A stretch of 64,000 bases of DNA. Origin: Saururus chinensis. Its lineage: Eukaryota > Streptophyta > Magnoliopsida > Piperales > Saururaceae. Shown in pieces: positions 1 through 14,200 of this stretch. A model generated the notes under the pieces. The model ran no database searches. It was not told where the DNA came from and was given only the letters and a program-made list of their open reading frames with translations. Made by a program: the position numbers and the translations under genes. Location of the stretch: the NCBI GenBank assembly GCA_035235625.1, contig CP141146.1, forward strand, positions 2,536,501 through 2,600,500, in the 5' to 3' direction. How positions within the stretch are numbered: position 1 is the first letter of the stretch; every line of letters begins with the position of its first letter.

Positions 1-533
1 CTTTCTATTGTTGATTCAGCAGGCAATCTCACTAACTCTAAAGATAATGGAAAAGAAGCAGCTTTCTAATTTCAGGGTATCTTTCCTCCAAACAGCTCAT
101 CACAACTTCATCATTCTCTTACTTCCAGAAGATTTTTCAGAAGACGATAACAGCTTCTGTTGTCCCTATCACTAAAATATGAAATACAACAGATGGTGGT
201 GTTATCTTCATATAACAAGGGCCACGGCTTCACTAAGGAGTTTGTTCTTCATGTTTTGGGACTTGATTGAAAATGAATTTTATGCTGCTGTCCTTAATTT
301 TTTCAAGCATGATAAAATGACAGGAGCATTTAACTCTACTTTTTCGGCTAGCATTCCTAAGGAGAAAAATGCTCAATCTTTTGATAAGTTCAAGCCTATC
401 TTTCTTTGCAATTTTATATATAAAGATTTAAAAGGTTCTGGAAAACAAATTTAGTATGGCTCTTTCTTCTCTCCATAGCTCCACAAGACTCAGCTGCTCA
501 GGCGCATAGAAAATGAAGTGAAGACTTTTTTAA
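1..533 (+). mobile_element. L1-type LINE reverse transcriptase fragment, 5' part
   Basis: Conceptual translation, with stops and frameshifts, reads as the N-terminal part of a plant non-LTR retrotransposon reverse transcriptase. Around 179-454 it includes the blocks FYAAVLNFFKHDKMTGAF and IPKEKNAQSFDKFKPI, the usual 'NxTFIALIPKE...FRPISLCN' region of plant L1 RT. The upstream bases (1-178) match the preceding segment only when frames are switched, so the copy is dead. It stops at 533, where a MULE is inserted. A LINE-like 3' end resumes at 2006, so most of the RT has been deleted. It lies in a VPS13 intron, antisense to the gene. Confidence 0.8.
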
Positions 534-667
534 GGGAAAATTATAAAAATAATATTAAAAAACTTAATTATCGAAATAACGGAGAGAAATATTTACCAAT
601 ATGGTGTTGCTTTTCACCATGTTGGTGCCTACGTGGCTTTTTTTTTTTAGTGATTTCATCCTTTAGA

Positions 668-1444
668 AAGACAAAATCACCTTTCAAATTACTTGACAAG
701 GCCACCATGTTGCCGACTAGGCTGCACGATATTGCTTGATGGGATAACAAGAAGGGGACTATTATCCAAGGGGAGATTGCTATAACATCGGGTGATGTTA
801 ATAGCCCATACATGCGGTGGTATTTCATGATTACAGGAAGATACATTCTACTACGCAATGATTTAGAGGAGATGATCTATCAGCCTAAGGGCGCATTTGA
901 GGTAGCTTTGGTAAGTATATCTTAATTATATTATAATATTTTTTTATTTCTTATTTATTATTAATGACTTATTTTATTTTTTATTATAGCTTGGTTTAGC
1001 AAGATAGACATATACACATTTGGCCGACGTTGCTAATATCATGTCAATTGATCATCAGGCACCATGAAGATGTCCTTCATAGCTTGCCACAACTTCAATT
1101 AGTTATTACGGATCTACATAGTCATATCCCACCGATGAGGCAGCTCAAACATCAATGAGGCCAGCTTCATACACGGATATTCCATCTTCATTTACAGCAT
1201 CTTTCTGTCCTTTATTTGCATAAGCTTCAGCTTTGCACGATAGTCCACATACATTATCTCCAGTTGCTCAGACCCAACCCATCTTCATCATGCCAATTAT
1301 TATAGGAGTTTAATACTAGACGACAACGCGCAACTCTTGCGGATACAATCCTATTATCTTCATAAGCATGTTTGGATGAGTCATCCATTATTTACAAAGA
1401 CCAAGAGAACCCAATGGAGCAGCTTTATGGCCGAAGGCATGGTT

Positions 1445-1523
<79 letters not shown>

Positions 1524-1563
1524 AGGTCGAGGTCATAGGAGTAGGAGAGGTAAAGCCCATTAG
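668..1563 (+). pseudogene. Decayed plant mobile domain (PMD)/MULE ORF
   Basis: The + strand translation around 676-925 has the string SPYMRWYFMITGRYILLRN, which resembles the 'YMRWYRRITRRYI' motif near the end of plant mobile domain proteins carried by MULEs. In-frame stops interrupt it (for example just after LHDIA near 737) and a splice-donor-like GTAAGT follows near 911. The tail (about 1,372-1,563) is an Arg-Gly run from the GGGGTC repeat followed by HRSRRGKAH, typical of such element proteins. It is not a functional gene. Family assignment rests on short motifs and is moderately secure. Confidence 0.5.
1445..1522. repeat. (GGGGTC)13 hexanucleotide microsatellite
   Basis: Thirteen perfect or near-perfect GGGGTC units run through this interval, with decayed GAGGTC units just after. 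Read on the + strand it encodes RGRGRG or GVGVGV according to frame; on the minus strand, PTPTPT. It lies inside the MULE tail. Regularly spaced G4 runs give the + strand clear G-quadruplex potential. Confidence 0.95.
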
Positions 1564-2005
1564 CGTTGTGATATATTTTTTCAAATGAATAAAGTGTAAA
1601 CCTCTTTTGTATACCAAACTTTTTGGGATTATTTTATCTAATTTTCATGTGTTTTACAGGCTTTCTAATTACTCAATGTGTGGCTATTCATGTGTTTTAT
1701 ATTTTGTTTTCACAGGGGTTTATTTTGGGGTTAAATAAATATTAAAAAATAAATTTTAAGTTTAATTTTGTCCTTCAAAAGGATGAATAAGTAAAAAATT
1801 TCATATTTTGTACGAAGTAGGGTGATATCATCATTTGAAAGGAAGAAATCACCCTTTAAGTTGCACTAAAAAAATTAAAAAAAAAGTTCCGTATGACTGG
1901 CTCCGGCATGGCAAAAAGCAACACCATATTAGTAAATATTTTTATTTCTCCATTATTTCAATAAAAAAAATTTAAGATTATTTATATAATTTTCCCCTTT
2001 TTTAA

Positions 2006-2130
2006 TAGCCTCATTTGAGTTGTGGATGGAATTTGTAAATTTTTAGTTTTTCTCAAATACTCTTTCCCCCTTTGATCTATAATAAAATCAGGGCTATGCC
2101 CCAATCTTAACGATCAAAAAAAAAATTTGA
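2006..2130 (+). mobile_element. LINE 3' end with short poly(A)
   Basis: After the MULE target duplication the sequence reads as a plant L1 3' end: a T-rich segment, then 'TTTGATCTATAATAAAATCA', 'GGGCTATGCCCC' and an A run at about 2,117-2,125. It is read as the tail of the LINE whose RT fragment precedes the MULE. It stops about 150 bp downstream, in intron order, of the last VPS13 exon found. Confidence 0.6.
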
Positions 2131-2278
2131 GCACAAATAATGCTTATTTAGTCATGAGGGTTATAACATTAATAAATGAATCAGTAAAAATTTGGTCACA
2201 CTATCACAATAAACTAAAGAATGCCAAAATGGGTATGTTAGAGAGGATACAAGTGATCCCTTTAAACATTAATAATAC

Positions 2279-5200
2279 CTCAACAAATGAGCTGCCCCCA
2301 GGATTCCTCATATCGCAGACCCAGAAATATGAGTGGCTTGGGGAAAGACCATTATCACTTATCTTCAGATTTCCTACCGCAGCTTTAACCCCAAATGAAG
2401 AGGGAAATACCTTAAAGAGCAGAAAGTAAATAATGAGAGAAAAAAAGCAAAAAAAGATGTAAAAACCATACAATCAAAAAACCACAGTTGCTCATATAAC
2501 CTTAATGTCTGCAAGCAAATTATTTTGCGACAATGTGGCAAGTCGCTTTCCATCTTCTTTCATAAGAAAAATCTGCGCCTGGAACATATTTAGGGATAAA
2601 TAGAAAATGACTCGAGTTTTCCCCTTCCCAAGCAATCCCTTCACAACAGGCTCTTCTACCATATCAGATATTGCACTGAGTCGATCGCTCCTAGATGTTT
2701 CTGGATCAAGATTAGCTTTCAAGGAGTCACCTTTCAAGTATTGTGAACTACCATCATCAAGGTTAATGGAATTTATAAACTCTAATAAAGCAAGAATTGT
2801 TGGCCTATAGCAGAAGAAGGACAAGGTAGCTAGGGTTACAATGACCTGCATGATTCCATATAAACAAAAATATTGATAAAAATTGCTTATGTCCGCATGA
2901 AAGCATGTTACAAGAAAACAAAAATACAAAATTCACCTGCTTATCCATTTTATTATAATATGGGGATTCCTGGTCATAAAATACTATTTGAGCCTTCACA
3001 AAACTATCCAAAGTCTCATTCATCTGAAAATCCCTGCTCCTCTGTTTGATCTCATCATCAGGGAGTAATCCAGAAATACGGTCAAAACTGGGGGGTTTTA
3101 CGGATTCCTTGTCCAGTGAAAAACAGTCTTTACATTGTAGTGGTGCTGGAGAATCAACCAAGTCAGCAAGATCCTCTGACGCCTCATAAAATCTTTCCTC
3201 TCCATCTAACTGATTAGTATTGCTGCTGCTATAGCTCCTAGACCCCGCAGCAGAATAACTTGAGAACATATTTGACCTGGCAATATCATTACTGCTCTCA
3301 TAAAAGGATCGTGCAAGATATCGTGGGGAAGGCATTCCATCATACTTATAGAGATCTTCAACCTCCAATGATTTCAACAGTGTCCCAATGAGCATGTCAT
3401 TTGTCCTAATTAATACTTCAACCTGTTCAACTGGATAATTATTTTCCATATTTATACCCGAGGCACATATCAGCATTATGTACCAGTAAAACATACCTGA
3501 CCCCCTATTGCACGGAACTCAAGCAATGGGCTTTCTTTTGCCAACAGGATCTTCTTAAAACCTTCACTATTCTGTTACAAATTCATTGGTAAAATGTTGT
3601 GCAATTGTTATAAAAGGGTTCAAATACAAAATTAATAATAAGACAAGATAACCAAAAAAACACCTTACACGAGGATTACTACTGAAGCAGATTCTTAGTT
3701 CATCCAAAATACCAGTAACAAACACTTTTTCCATCACTGATATATCACGAGACCTTTTATTGTCCACAACTGCTGCAGCTACATCTTGAAAATCAGAAGA
3801 AACTTCAGATAGACTGGTGACAGAAGCAGATTCCTGCATGTATATAAGAAAAAAAGAGTCAGTCACATAATGCACATTGAACAGAAAATGCTGCATAGGG
3901 AGTGTGCATTAGTACAGCTGTGTTATATGATGTTGAGATTTAACTATTTGAGCCTTGAGTGAGATAAGGTGTCATTTGCAATCAATTACTTCTACCCATC
4001 ATGATAATATTATTTTTTAAAAACAGAATTTGATACTACATGTAAATTTGCAACACCTAAACAACCTGGAGATATATGTAATAGGAAAGAGTACGCACTG
4101 ATGCACGGTAAATGGCCGCTTGCAAGCGTCTCTGCCATGTTTTACGAGAGTCTTCAGTGTCAAATCGTAAAATGATTGCACTGCTATTCTCAACAATCTG
4201 TAAAACTAAAAAAGTAATTTGTTACAGGAAACAATGAGTTGGAACATTACTTAGAGTTTGGGGAGAGAGCGAAAGAGAGAGAGTGATTGCAAGCTCCTAG
4301 CTTAACTAGGCAATAAACAAAATATTGGGTATAAACCAGACCTTGGCATTGGAAAGCCCAATATCACCAATTGCCAAAACATGCTCAACATTGCCCACAT
4401 GTTCAGGAAGCACTTGATATAACTGTTTAGCTCGTAGGCTGGACCAAAAACAGTGTGTCACTTGCAATATTTTTGAAGTTCTGAAGCTAAAACATTTAAA
4501 TTTCAGATTCAAGCCTTTTCACATTGACCATTGTTGTCAAACTGGAAAGCGGATTTCATTTCCAGGCCACAGTTCAATGACTGAAATTAAAACTCGTATA
4601 GTTCATTTGCTCTTTTTTACTTACAATGTACATATTTGAACTTTCCTCCATGATATAACAAGATTTGATTGTTCAAGAAAGAATGAAAGAAAAACTACAA
4701 CCCATGATTTAAAGAGCTGAATGTGAAGAACCTGATTGACTGTTTGTAGGTTTTTGCGTCGGGATTATCAAGCAGATAAAGATATGTACCAACTAAATAA
4801 GCATATCTACGTTGCCATATAGCTTCCCTACTACCGACGCCCTATGAACAATGAAAAAAAAAGGTTAGACAGCCCATGATCTTCAAGAGGAAATTTACCC
4901 AATAAAAGTATATAGTGAGAATAAACCTTCCATGACAGAACAGACATCCATCCCTCAAGATCTGATTGAACCCAGGGCTGGGGTAAATCCAAGTTCTCAA
5001 GATCTTCATTCTGGAAAATCTTCGCTATATGCATCAAACGATGGTACCTAGCCGGAGAGAAATGGAACCCAAGAGTTGGTAAATGCATCGCGACTCTCGA
5101 CGACGGGAATGATGGATGCTCAGCTCGAATCTAGTCAAATGATACAGCACGAACAGAAAATTACTGGACTTACAAAGAACAAAATAAGATTTAAAGAAAG

Positions 5201-8200
5201 AAGAATTCAAAGCAGAAGCAACCTGCTGGAGGTTTAGGACTATGCCACATTTGTCAATGACAGGCAAGAGATTGAAGTTACTTGGACCCAGAGAACTAGC
5301 AGGCCCTTCAAGAAGATGTTGGCTCCAATTATAATCACCATCGACTAAGAAAGCTGATACATCACTTAAAGCCACATTAAACTGCAAATACAAATCTCTT
5401 CCTTGCACATCCCCGTCAAAATCCTCCTGTAAATTAAAAAACGATCAGTACCTAAACAAAAGTTTGATTCTACAATTACCTGAAAACTGACCTGTGTTCG
5501 GAGCATCAAATTCCCTAAATCTATAAGCAGTTTAGTAGCATTTGAGTTGTCCGGGCAAAAGTCAGTTGGTATGGTAACCTTCGGAGCAGCAATATCCAAA
5601 TTGAGCAAGAACCTGAAAGCGATAATTTTTTAAATGTAAAAAGGATCCAAGCTTGTTAAGCATGGATGTGCTGGGAGGGTAGAAGAAATCAAATAAGATT
5701 GACTCCAAAACTGTCAACTATGGCCGCATTAATAAGATGATTATTTTAATTCATAGGGGGTGTGTAAATCTCTTATGAATCCAATTCACAGGCTAGTGAG
5801 GAATGTTATTCAGTGACCAGAGCAAGCCCATACAACTCTTTCTACAATGCCTGTTAAGGAAAAAAAGTGGTAGATTCAATTCAAACCTGTTAGCAGTGTG
5901 AATTTAAAATTGAATTCACTCCTCTTAATCCAAACGCTCACCCTTTCCCTTTTAACTCATGAACCTAGCCTTTCACTTTTCACCAAAAACCAGTGATATA
6001 CTTCCATTAGTTGGGTAACCTCTCCCAAGGGAAATCAAATTACACATCTCACTAACCCCACCTAAGTTTGTATAAAAGAAGGATTTTCTAAGACATTTTA
6101 AAAAGACTAAATGGAAATGTTTTTTTTTCAGCGTTATGCAGTAGCCGGAGAAACTGGCTACACAACTAAATGTACCTGTTATTATTAAACAAGAAGTTTG
6201 CACAAATACTGACTTTTTTTAGACAAATTTTAGCTAGATTGGCAACATCAGTTAAAACGCAGTCTTCACAGTTGTCCCACCAAAACTTAATTGGTATGGT
6301 GACTTTGAATGATGTCCTACATGAGAACATGAGGAAAAAGTAACAGGGGAGGGGGGAGCAAGAGAAGACTAATGGATATGGAACTTCGTCACAGAAGGGT
6401 TATATCATAATTTCTAATTGTGGTGGTTTCATAATATTTTAGTAATGATAGGAGTTTCCAGAGACTGTAGATTTGTTTACTGCAACTTAAGAATTAAAAC
6501 AGCAGGTGCTAATTCAATTTATCATGAAATCTAAAGCTAGAAGAGTTCTAAAGCTTAGTAAAGAGATCTAAACCAAGCTCAGTAAACATTTTGGAAAGCT
6601 TCACCAACGAAAGGAAAATTAATACAGAAGTATTAGAAGTTAATTAAAAATGTTTGTTTTGAGAGTTAGTAAGAGTATTAATATAGAAAGAGGGGATTGA
6701 CTACTCAATTACTTGAAATGCATTTGAGCGGAGGAACCTGTCCCTTCACCATCAACTTAACCTTCTCTGACATCCTAGAAATATTTAAGATTGGGGAAGA
6801 AGCCAACCCAAGTGGAATAACCCTATTTATCCACCATGATGCCACAACCACCGCACTCTTCAGTTCATTACAAAAACTTTAAAGAACTGTTTACCAAAAA
6901 TAATAATAACTATTGTGGTGGCTTTCACTTGCCACTGAAAACAAATATCCTGCTATAATTTTCAATTTTTTTTTCCTTTTTACAATGGAGATAATTTTAA
7001 AGTTACTTGGAGATAGGCCCAAAACTAAGGGCTAAACTGTTAATAGGCCCTCTAGACAAAAATATCCTCCCCATTTCCATATCAAATTTTCAAAATGTGC
7101 CCTTCTCCTCCCCTCTCCTCATTGGCCACCTGGCAGCGCACTCTGCCTCACCACTGCCCTTCCTCCAGCCATGGGAAGCAGCCAGCGACATCCCACAGCG
7201 ACGACACCAAAATCCTGGCCACGGCCACAGTTGCCCTGCTGCTGCTTCAGGCAGCCTTGGCCAGGTCACAGAGGCATCACCACCACAGTTTTTTTTTTAA
7301 ATCCTTCAATTAAACCTGAGATGGGAAGGGAGAACCTAGGAGTATTTTTGTCCAGAAATACAAAAACTGTGTCCTTGTTGGAATATTTCAAACTGCCTTG
7401 AACTGATTGACTAAAAATTGCAGGTCAAAGAGCCCTGTACCAATTTTCTCAAATTTTTATTGTTTACCTTCTTATCACTTTCTACCATTAATTCCAATAC
7501 CATTAATTCCAAGAACTCTCCTTAGACACTGGGGCCTTTGACATTAGGGTTATATTGGTGTCTTGCAAACCCTAATTCTTGTGGAAAAACTAGTGTTCTA
7601 TCACAACTTCTCTGTGTAGAACACCAATAACATTTAACTACCTACCCTACATTAAAATGCTTCAATTACATCTATGAAACATCTATAACTACAAGGAACA
7701 ATTATACTATTAAGAGTCCTCAATAGTTGCTAGGGTGGCAATATCCACCTCAAACAGCGACATGAGAATGCAATAGAAACAATTATAATATAATGCTACA
7801 ATTTGCACAAAGATCAACTTGTTTCTACCTTCATGGTTACAAACTAAAATAACATATTTAAATAAAAAACGCAACAGATTTCTAAATTAAACATATTTAG
7901 CGCAATTTACTCCTGAGGCATCCAATAGTTCCCCACTAAGTTAAATTGTGTTGTTCTACAAAAGAGAAATACTCCATATCAAGCAGCTAAACTTAATTAT
8001 TCAACCTCATATGTAAGGCTTATTCTCAAAGTGATGGTACAGAGTGATACCTAGTCTGGTTCTTCAATACTCTAGTCACTTGTTGCTGAGCAGAACGTTT
8101 GACTCCATCAATAGTCATCTTATGCAATTGGAAGACACGTGATCAAGTCAAAACAAGATCAAACAAAGACATGTAGTTATTTCAAATTCAGCAAAAAAAT

Positions 8201-11200
8201 ATAAAATCCTACCTGCACTGCAGCTGCAGTTTCCAGAGACACGGTCTGGCTAACGGCATTACTGCTTCTAAAAAAGCGGATAATTTGATTGATAGAGTCA
8301 TTCAAATACTGAAACAAGAACATAAACACTAAGAAAACATGTCCTCATGGATACGCACAAAGGAAAAAAGCATATTGAAACCAGAATCTAAGTAAATATC
8401 TTACCGTCATGTAGCACGGGGAGGCCTTAGCAACCAGACTCCAGTCCACTTCAGTGTCAAAAGGTTTGTAGGAAAACAAACCGACAAAGGAATTAACATT
8501 TGTGGCACTCTGGTTGAGAAAGATCAAGTTAATAGAACTCCAAAAAAGGCTCAAAAGACTCATTTAGATAAGTGAGGAGCTTCTAAAACAACATAAAACA
8601 TGACTAACAAATCAACCTCAGCAAGAATGCCATTTGGCGATGACAACTGGTAGGATCCCAATCTCAGGTCAAAGAGCTTAGCCTCAGGATACAGTTTCAC
8701 AATGCAATCCAAATTTTCACATGATAATTCAGCAAGGGACAATGAGCGATCAGTGAGCTTTGAAGCATTATGTTTCATGTGAATTTCCAATAAGGTGTGA
8801 AGCAAGCCCTTATCTTGAGAGATGAACAATTGCTGATCAGCACCCTCCTTGTACCCAATTATCTTATTTAACTGTGCCCAGTCTTCTTCATTAAATGGAC
8901 CAGGTTCATCACCATTTGTATTGGACTGGCCACTCCTGAATCAAGCAGTTTTTTTATTACTAAATAGCACATGTCAGTAATGGAATGAAACTACAGAGGT
9001 GATTAAGTTATAAGTGTATCAACCATCCCAGTGACCACCAAGATTTCCTTGAACTCTGCTTTTTCTGGTAAAAGGCAGATTCTGTAGATTGTTCAACAAA
9101 TTTGTGAGCCAACATCCTGCATAAAAATTTCTGTATATTATTAAGCAATTTACACACCTACAATACAAACAGTGACCCTTAGAAGGTAATTAATATAATG
9201 AACTGTAGATTAACATGGATAAGCTTTTTCTCAATGCATTTGACAAACATGATAAGAAAACTGCACAATCATTATCCACATCGGATAGGAAAATTAGATC
9301 TGCAGATTATATTGTTTATACCATACTAAAATTCATTCTATAAATTGACTCTAAAAGGAGTATCAAGCTTTACAAGAAAAAAGAACTACCTCCACTGGAG
9401 AATGACTTCAATGTCAAGTTCACGATCTAGTTCATCAATTTCTTTATTGTCCTCCACAACCAACCGAGAGAGATCAGACTTCAAGAGAGAAGCATAAAGA
9501 GAGATATATTTCTTACGGAGCCGTGCATATTTGAGAACCTGCTCCCAATAAAGTTTTCCACTAGAACACAATAAATATGTCAAAAACAAAGTCTATACCA
9601 GTAATGTTTTCACAATATACATACCCAAATTATAATGAAAAAACAGAAAAATTTTAGGAAGGTGAACAAAACTATTCTTGCACAAAATTCAATATACAGA
9701 TGAAATAGTGCCTGGCTAAGTGCGTTGCATACAATTGCTTTTTTAACAAATCCAATTGAAGCGAAAACTTAATACCCAAGCACTAGGACCATCATAAAGA
9801 GCTCCAACTGGAATCCACCGAACCCCCATCCAATAAGGTGGTTTTCCTTAAAAATAAAATTAAAAGAAAATCATCATCAGATCCAACTGGCCAGCTAGGC
9901 CTTGACCAGCTTGAGTCAGGCTCAAGGCCTCTAGCTTTTAAATTGAATGCCACATTCTGAGCCAACCTTTTTCAGGATCAAGCTCCATTATGTATAATAT
10001 TGCCAACTGTACATATTATATGTTATGGAATCAAGTCCATTATGCATTAGTGACTCGATTACCTAGGTGCATCAACTTTAGGCCTATGATATAGGGGCCG
10101 GTCCAGATTGAGCTCAAGTTCTACCTAAGGCTTTGGAATCAAGTCCATTTGCACTAGTGACTCCAGTACCAAGGTCCATCAACTTTAGGCAGGATGCCTA
10201 ATAAACCTGGTCTTGGCTTCGACCTTTAATAGTCACAAAGAACATATAAATAATAAGTTATTTCTCATCTAACCAACTATATGTCATCTTTATATACGGA
10301 TTAGACTGCGTAGTCATTTGACTTAGCCAAGAACCTACTGCATTTGAAGTTTTGAACATAATACTATTTTTTGTATATATCTACAGGGTGTTTATAGTGG
10401 TTTCCTTAAAAATGGGTCAGACCAGCTAGATCAAATGTTTTAACTGGCCATACAACCCTATTCAGTATCCAGAGTCCTAACTGATATTTTCTGTCATTTA
10501 CTCATTTACCATTCATAATCATAATCAAGTAGTGCTTTTTCCCAATAATTTGGGGTCGGCGACATGAATTTTACTCCTCCATCCGAGCCTATTTTGTGTC
10601 CTCTTTTGAAAGAGATAGCATAGTTATATCCTTCCTTATTAATTCTATCCAAGTTCTCTTAAGTCTCCCTCTCGTCTTTTGGCATCATTTATGTAAAACC
10701 CTTCCAACCTTCGTACCAAGGCATTAATTGGTCTTCTTTGTACATGCCCATACCAATACAACCTACACTCTCTGAGCTTCTCCCCTAAATGTGCTACTCC
10801 AAAGTTCTTTCTTGATTATTCCACACATCCACCTTAGCATCCTCATTTCAACTATAGTCAGTTTATCTATATAACTTTTCTTTAGTGCCAACATTTTACT
10901 CCATAGAGTATTGCAAGCCTTATAATTGTCTAATAAAACTTACCTTTAAGTCTATTTGGGACTCACCTATCACACAAAACTCCAAACGCCACCCTAAATT
11001 TCCATTTACCATTAATTTATAAAAGTTGTTTAGCTCTTTCATAGCCTGGAGAGAGTACATTTTGTTCATGATAACCTGATAGTACAACTATTTAACTCCT
11101 GTTCAATCCACCTATTTGTAAATGAATGATTTGAAACCAGATCTCCTCCTCATTCATAAAAAGGGAAAACATATATAGTGTATCAGAAGATTGGGGGCCA

Positions 11201-14200
11201 GTATTGGCCAGCTTATAACGGTGGTTTCATATGTCAGCTATGGAACTTCAACAAAATATTTGGTGACCTATTAATTGCAATGCATATCCTCGTTCACCTC
11301 AATACCTTATCTCTCACAAATATTTTAAGTACCTGGCCTTCTTCATCTGATCAGAAACCACTCTATAAGCATATTTCCACCAGAGACGAGCATTAGATTT
11401 TACCAAAACATGTGGACGATAATGAGCATACTTCAACCGTTGATTGAAAGCTGCAAAATTATCAGCCAACTTAAGAAGGTCACGGTACCCATCCTACATC
11501 AACAAATGTAGACCTTGATCAGGGAAAATGAATTAAAAATCACAAGTAGCCCCATATATATGGAAACAGAAGATGACCTTTGACAGACAGAGTGTAACAT
11601 CATCCAAGTTAACAGCTGTTTTCTGCAGAGGCTGCCCTATGCTCTTAGATTCATCAGACTGCAACTTTGTGTACTTTGCATCCCCAGAAACTGGTTGGAG
11701 AATGTAACTATGCACAGCTGTATAATCATTAACAAGTTTACCGTCCTCGCTTCCAATTTCAAATACCTTGAACACATTACAGCAATATACACAATAAGCA
11801 GACCCCTTCAAGCATAAACATATACTATATATAATGTCAATTTATAATCTACTATGTACCTTGCTCCACTCTGACGGGAGCAGATCTTTCCATGGTTTGT
11901 CAGCATTCCATGGACGTATATCAGAATCCAAATAAAGAGCTAAACGTTCTAGTTCCACAGACTGCAAAGTTTACAAAGAATTATTAGTAGGTGACAGTTC
12001 AATAAAATGAAAACACCAGCATTATACATAAATACAATGAGAAAACATAAGCATGGATAAAAGAATCATGCGACCAAAAATATAATAACTCTATTATCAA
12101 TAAGAACTCAAGTAAAACTTCCTAAGAATAATCCTACTGTACCTTCTGAATATGCTCCAAAGCACCACCCGTTACAAAAGTTTCCTTCCCAGAATCATCA
12201 ATTGTGAAAGCTGAAAGCTTTGACAGAGTTACGCCCATAGCAAAAGGGTGACCAGGATTGCTTTGGAGTAACAGTCATAAGGAAATTTTATTAAGACATA
12301 GAACACAATGAAATAGAGAGAGAGGGGGGGGTTAATATACCTCTCAGTATCTTCATATCTGATGTGAATGTTGGAAATAGAAAGCTTCAGATTCCCAATT
12401 ACAGTGTTGATCAAGGACCCCAGCCATGATTGGTTCTTCAGACAAAATAGAAGTTTGATTTAAAATGTGTCACAGCACAGATAAAGCAGTTTGTAGTTTC
12501 AAAAAAATAAGGGAAATAGAAAATACAGCATTGGTGACAGATAAGTAATTAGCTAGATGCTGAATCTATTCACATACCATTTCAGAATTCAGCTGTTGAC
12601 TCTTTTCCAAAAGCTTTATTTCCATCTCCTATGTAAGAATATTATCATCCGCCAATCTTAGAAGATCAAAAATTTGCCAAACAACTTTAGTCATCTAAAT
12701 TAAATTTCTTACTCGCAATCTAGCCTTCTTAGCTTCTTGAACAGAGTCCTCACTACATCCCTCTACCACAGTTGCAGGCTCAACTAACACAAATATTCGG
12801 TCTAGGTAAACTAAAACTGGTTCTTGACCCAACCTGCTCCATGGAACCTAAAACAAAAAACAGAAAAATACTCATATCTAATGAGAATATTTAAAGAGAT
12901 GATCACGACATAATGACAAAGCACACATTTTTATCACTTTTTAAAAGCTAAAATCATCATCAAAATCCAAAGACAGTCAGTCTCTAGAGCTACTGCTTCA
13001 GAACACAGAAATCAATACCTTTAACTTTACAGATCCTAGAAACCCAGCCTTAACCTTCACAGGCAACTTCAAGGCATTGAGTGCCTCTGGCTTCAACTGC
13101 ATATTTGTCAGTTCAACATCACCTGCATTCCGTTTTAAGGATAGTCACTCAAATGCAAATACTGGATAATGGGAGCAAAAGGCTCAACAATCAACAGGGA
13201 ATTTTGCAAAGTCATTGCATAACCATAGGATCATAATACAGATGATGTAGGTTAATTTTTAAAACAAAAACATAAACATAATAAGATATCATTGAATCAT
13301 TGAATAGAACTGTGTCTAGCTCACTTAAAGGAAAATATCAATGAAAGATTTAATGGAAACAATATCAAAAGGTGAAAATGGCAAACAATGGTCATGATAC
13401 TTCCATATTCAGAAAAAAGAATAGTACATAATTCTTTTCAAACATGCATCAATAAACCATATCATCATCATACACCTTTCCCAGCTATCTGGGGTCGGTG
13501 AGATGGATTCTATACCATATTTGACTCTTATCAGAATCAAAATGATGGTACAACGACCATGCAAAGTAACATAGTTGCAACATTTTACACCGGATGCCCT
13601 TCCTGACACAACCATCTAAAGACGAGACAGTGAGATGAAGGTTCAATATCAACATCAGCAGCAGCAGCATCTGCCTTTCCAATTTTGTGGATTGGTTTCA
13701 TGAGATAATGGTTGTACATGAAACATTAATATGGTCATCTTCCATCAAATAGCTTCATTCATCAATCATATCTAGTTGAAAAATCCTAGGCTATGATGTG
13801 AACCACAAGTTTTCCTCACACAATTCTGTGAAACATGAAGGGCGGAAAAATTGTGGATGGAGTATAAAGAAAAATTATCAAATGAAGAAGGCATGGCTTT
13901 ACATAAGTTGCATGGAATAGTAGACACAAGGAACAAGGAACCTACATATTATCACAGAAACAGAAACAGAACCAAAGGAGGCATTGGCACAAGTGAAAAG
14001 AGAACATGTGGTTGCACTTGACAGAACCCCCTTTGACATGCATAAATATATGGAAAGCATTGGCATGACATCGTTGAACTTATTGAAGGCAATTTTAAGT
14101 CAAACAAATGCGGGATACGTGAAGGAGAAGGGTGATATTGCTTTTCTTTAAGAATAAGGGAGACATTTAGTGTTGTTCAAATTATAGGCATGTTAAGTTA

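Larger units (their letters stand above)
525..2005. mobile_element. Mutator-like element (MULE) with perfect 9-bp target duplication
   Basis: The element proper is 534-1996 (1,463 bp). It begins GGGAAAATTATAAAAATAAT and ends with the inverted counterpart ...ATTATATAATTTTCCC (long, imperfect terminal inverted repeats of about 150-200 bp). It is flanked by the exact 9-bp direct repeat CTTTTTTAA at 525-533 and 1997-2005, the target-site length of Mutator elements. The interior holds a decayed plant-mobile-domain-like ORF (see separate entry) and an RG-rich tail coded by a GGGGTC repeat. The same termini recur at 49,991-51,619, 38,066-38,915 and about 37,680-37,904, so this is a family. It is inserted into the LINE fragment. 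Confidence 0.85.

Noticed and set aside
1337-1617. Gly/Arg/Val-repeat ORFs in three frames as an RNA-binding RGG protein
   Set aside because: All are translations of a GGGGTC microsatellite inside a MULE; no conserved domain around them.
7007-7401. Overlapping plus-strand ORFs in a VPS13 intron
   Set aside because: Three frames open over a short GC-richer patch, no protein similarity, antisense to the gene.
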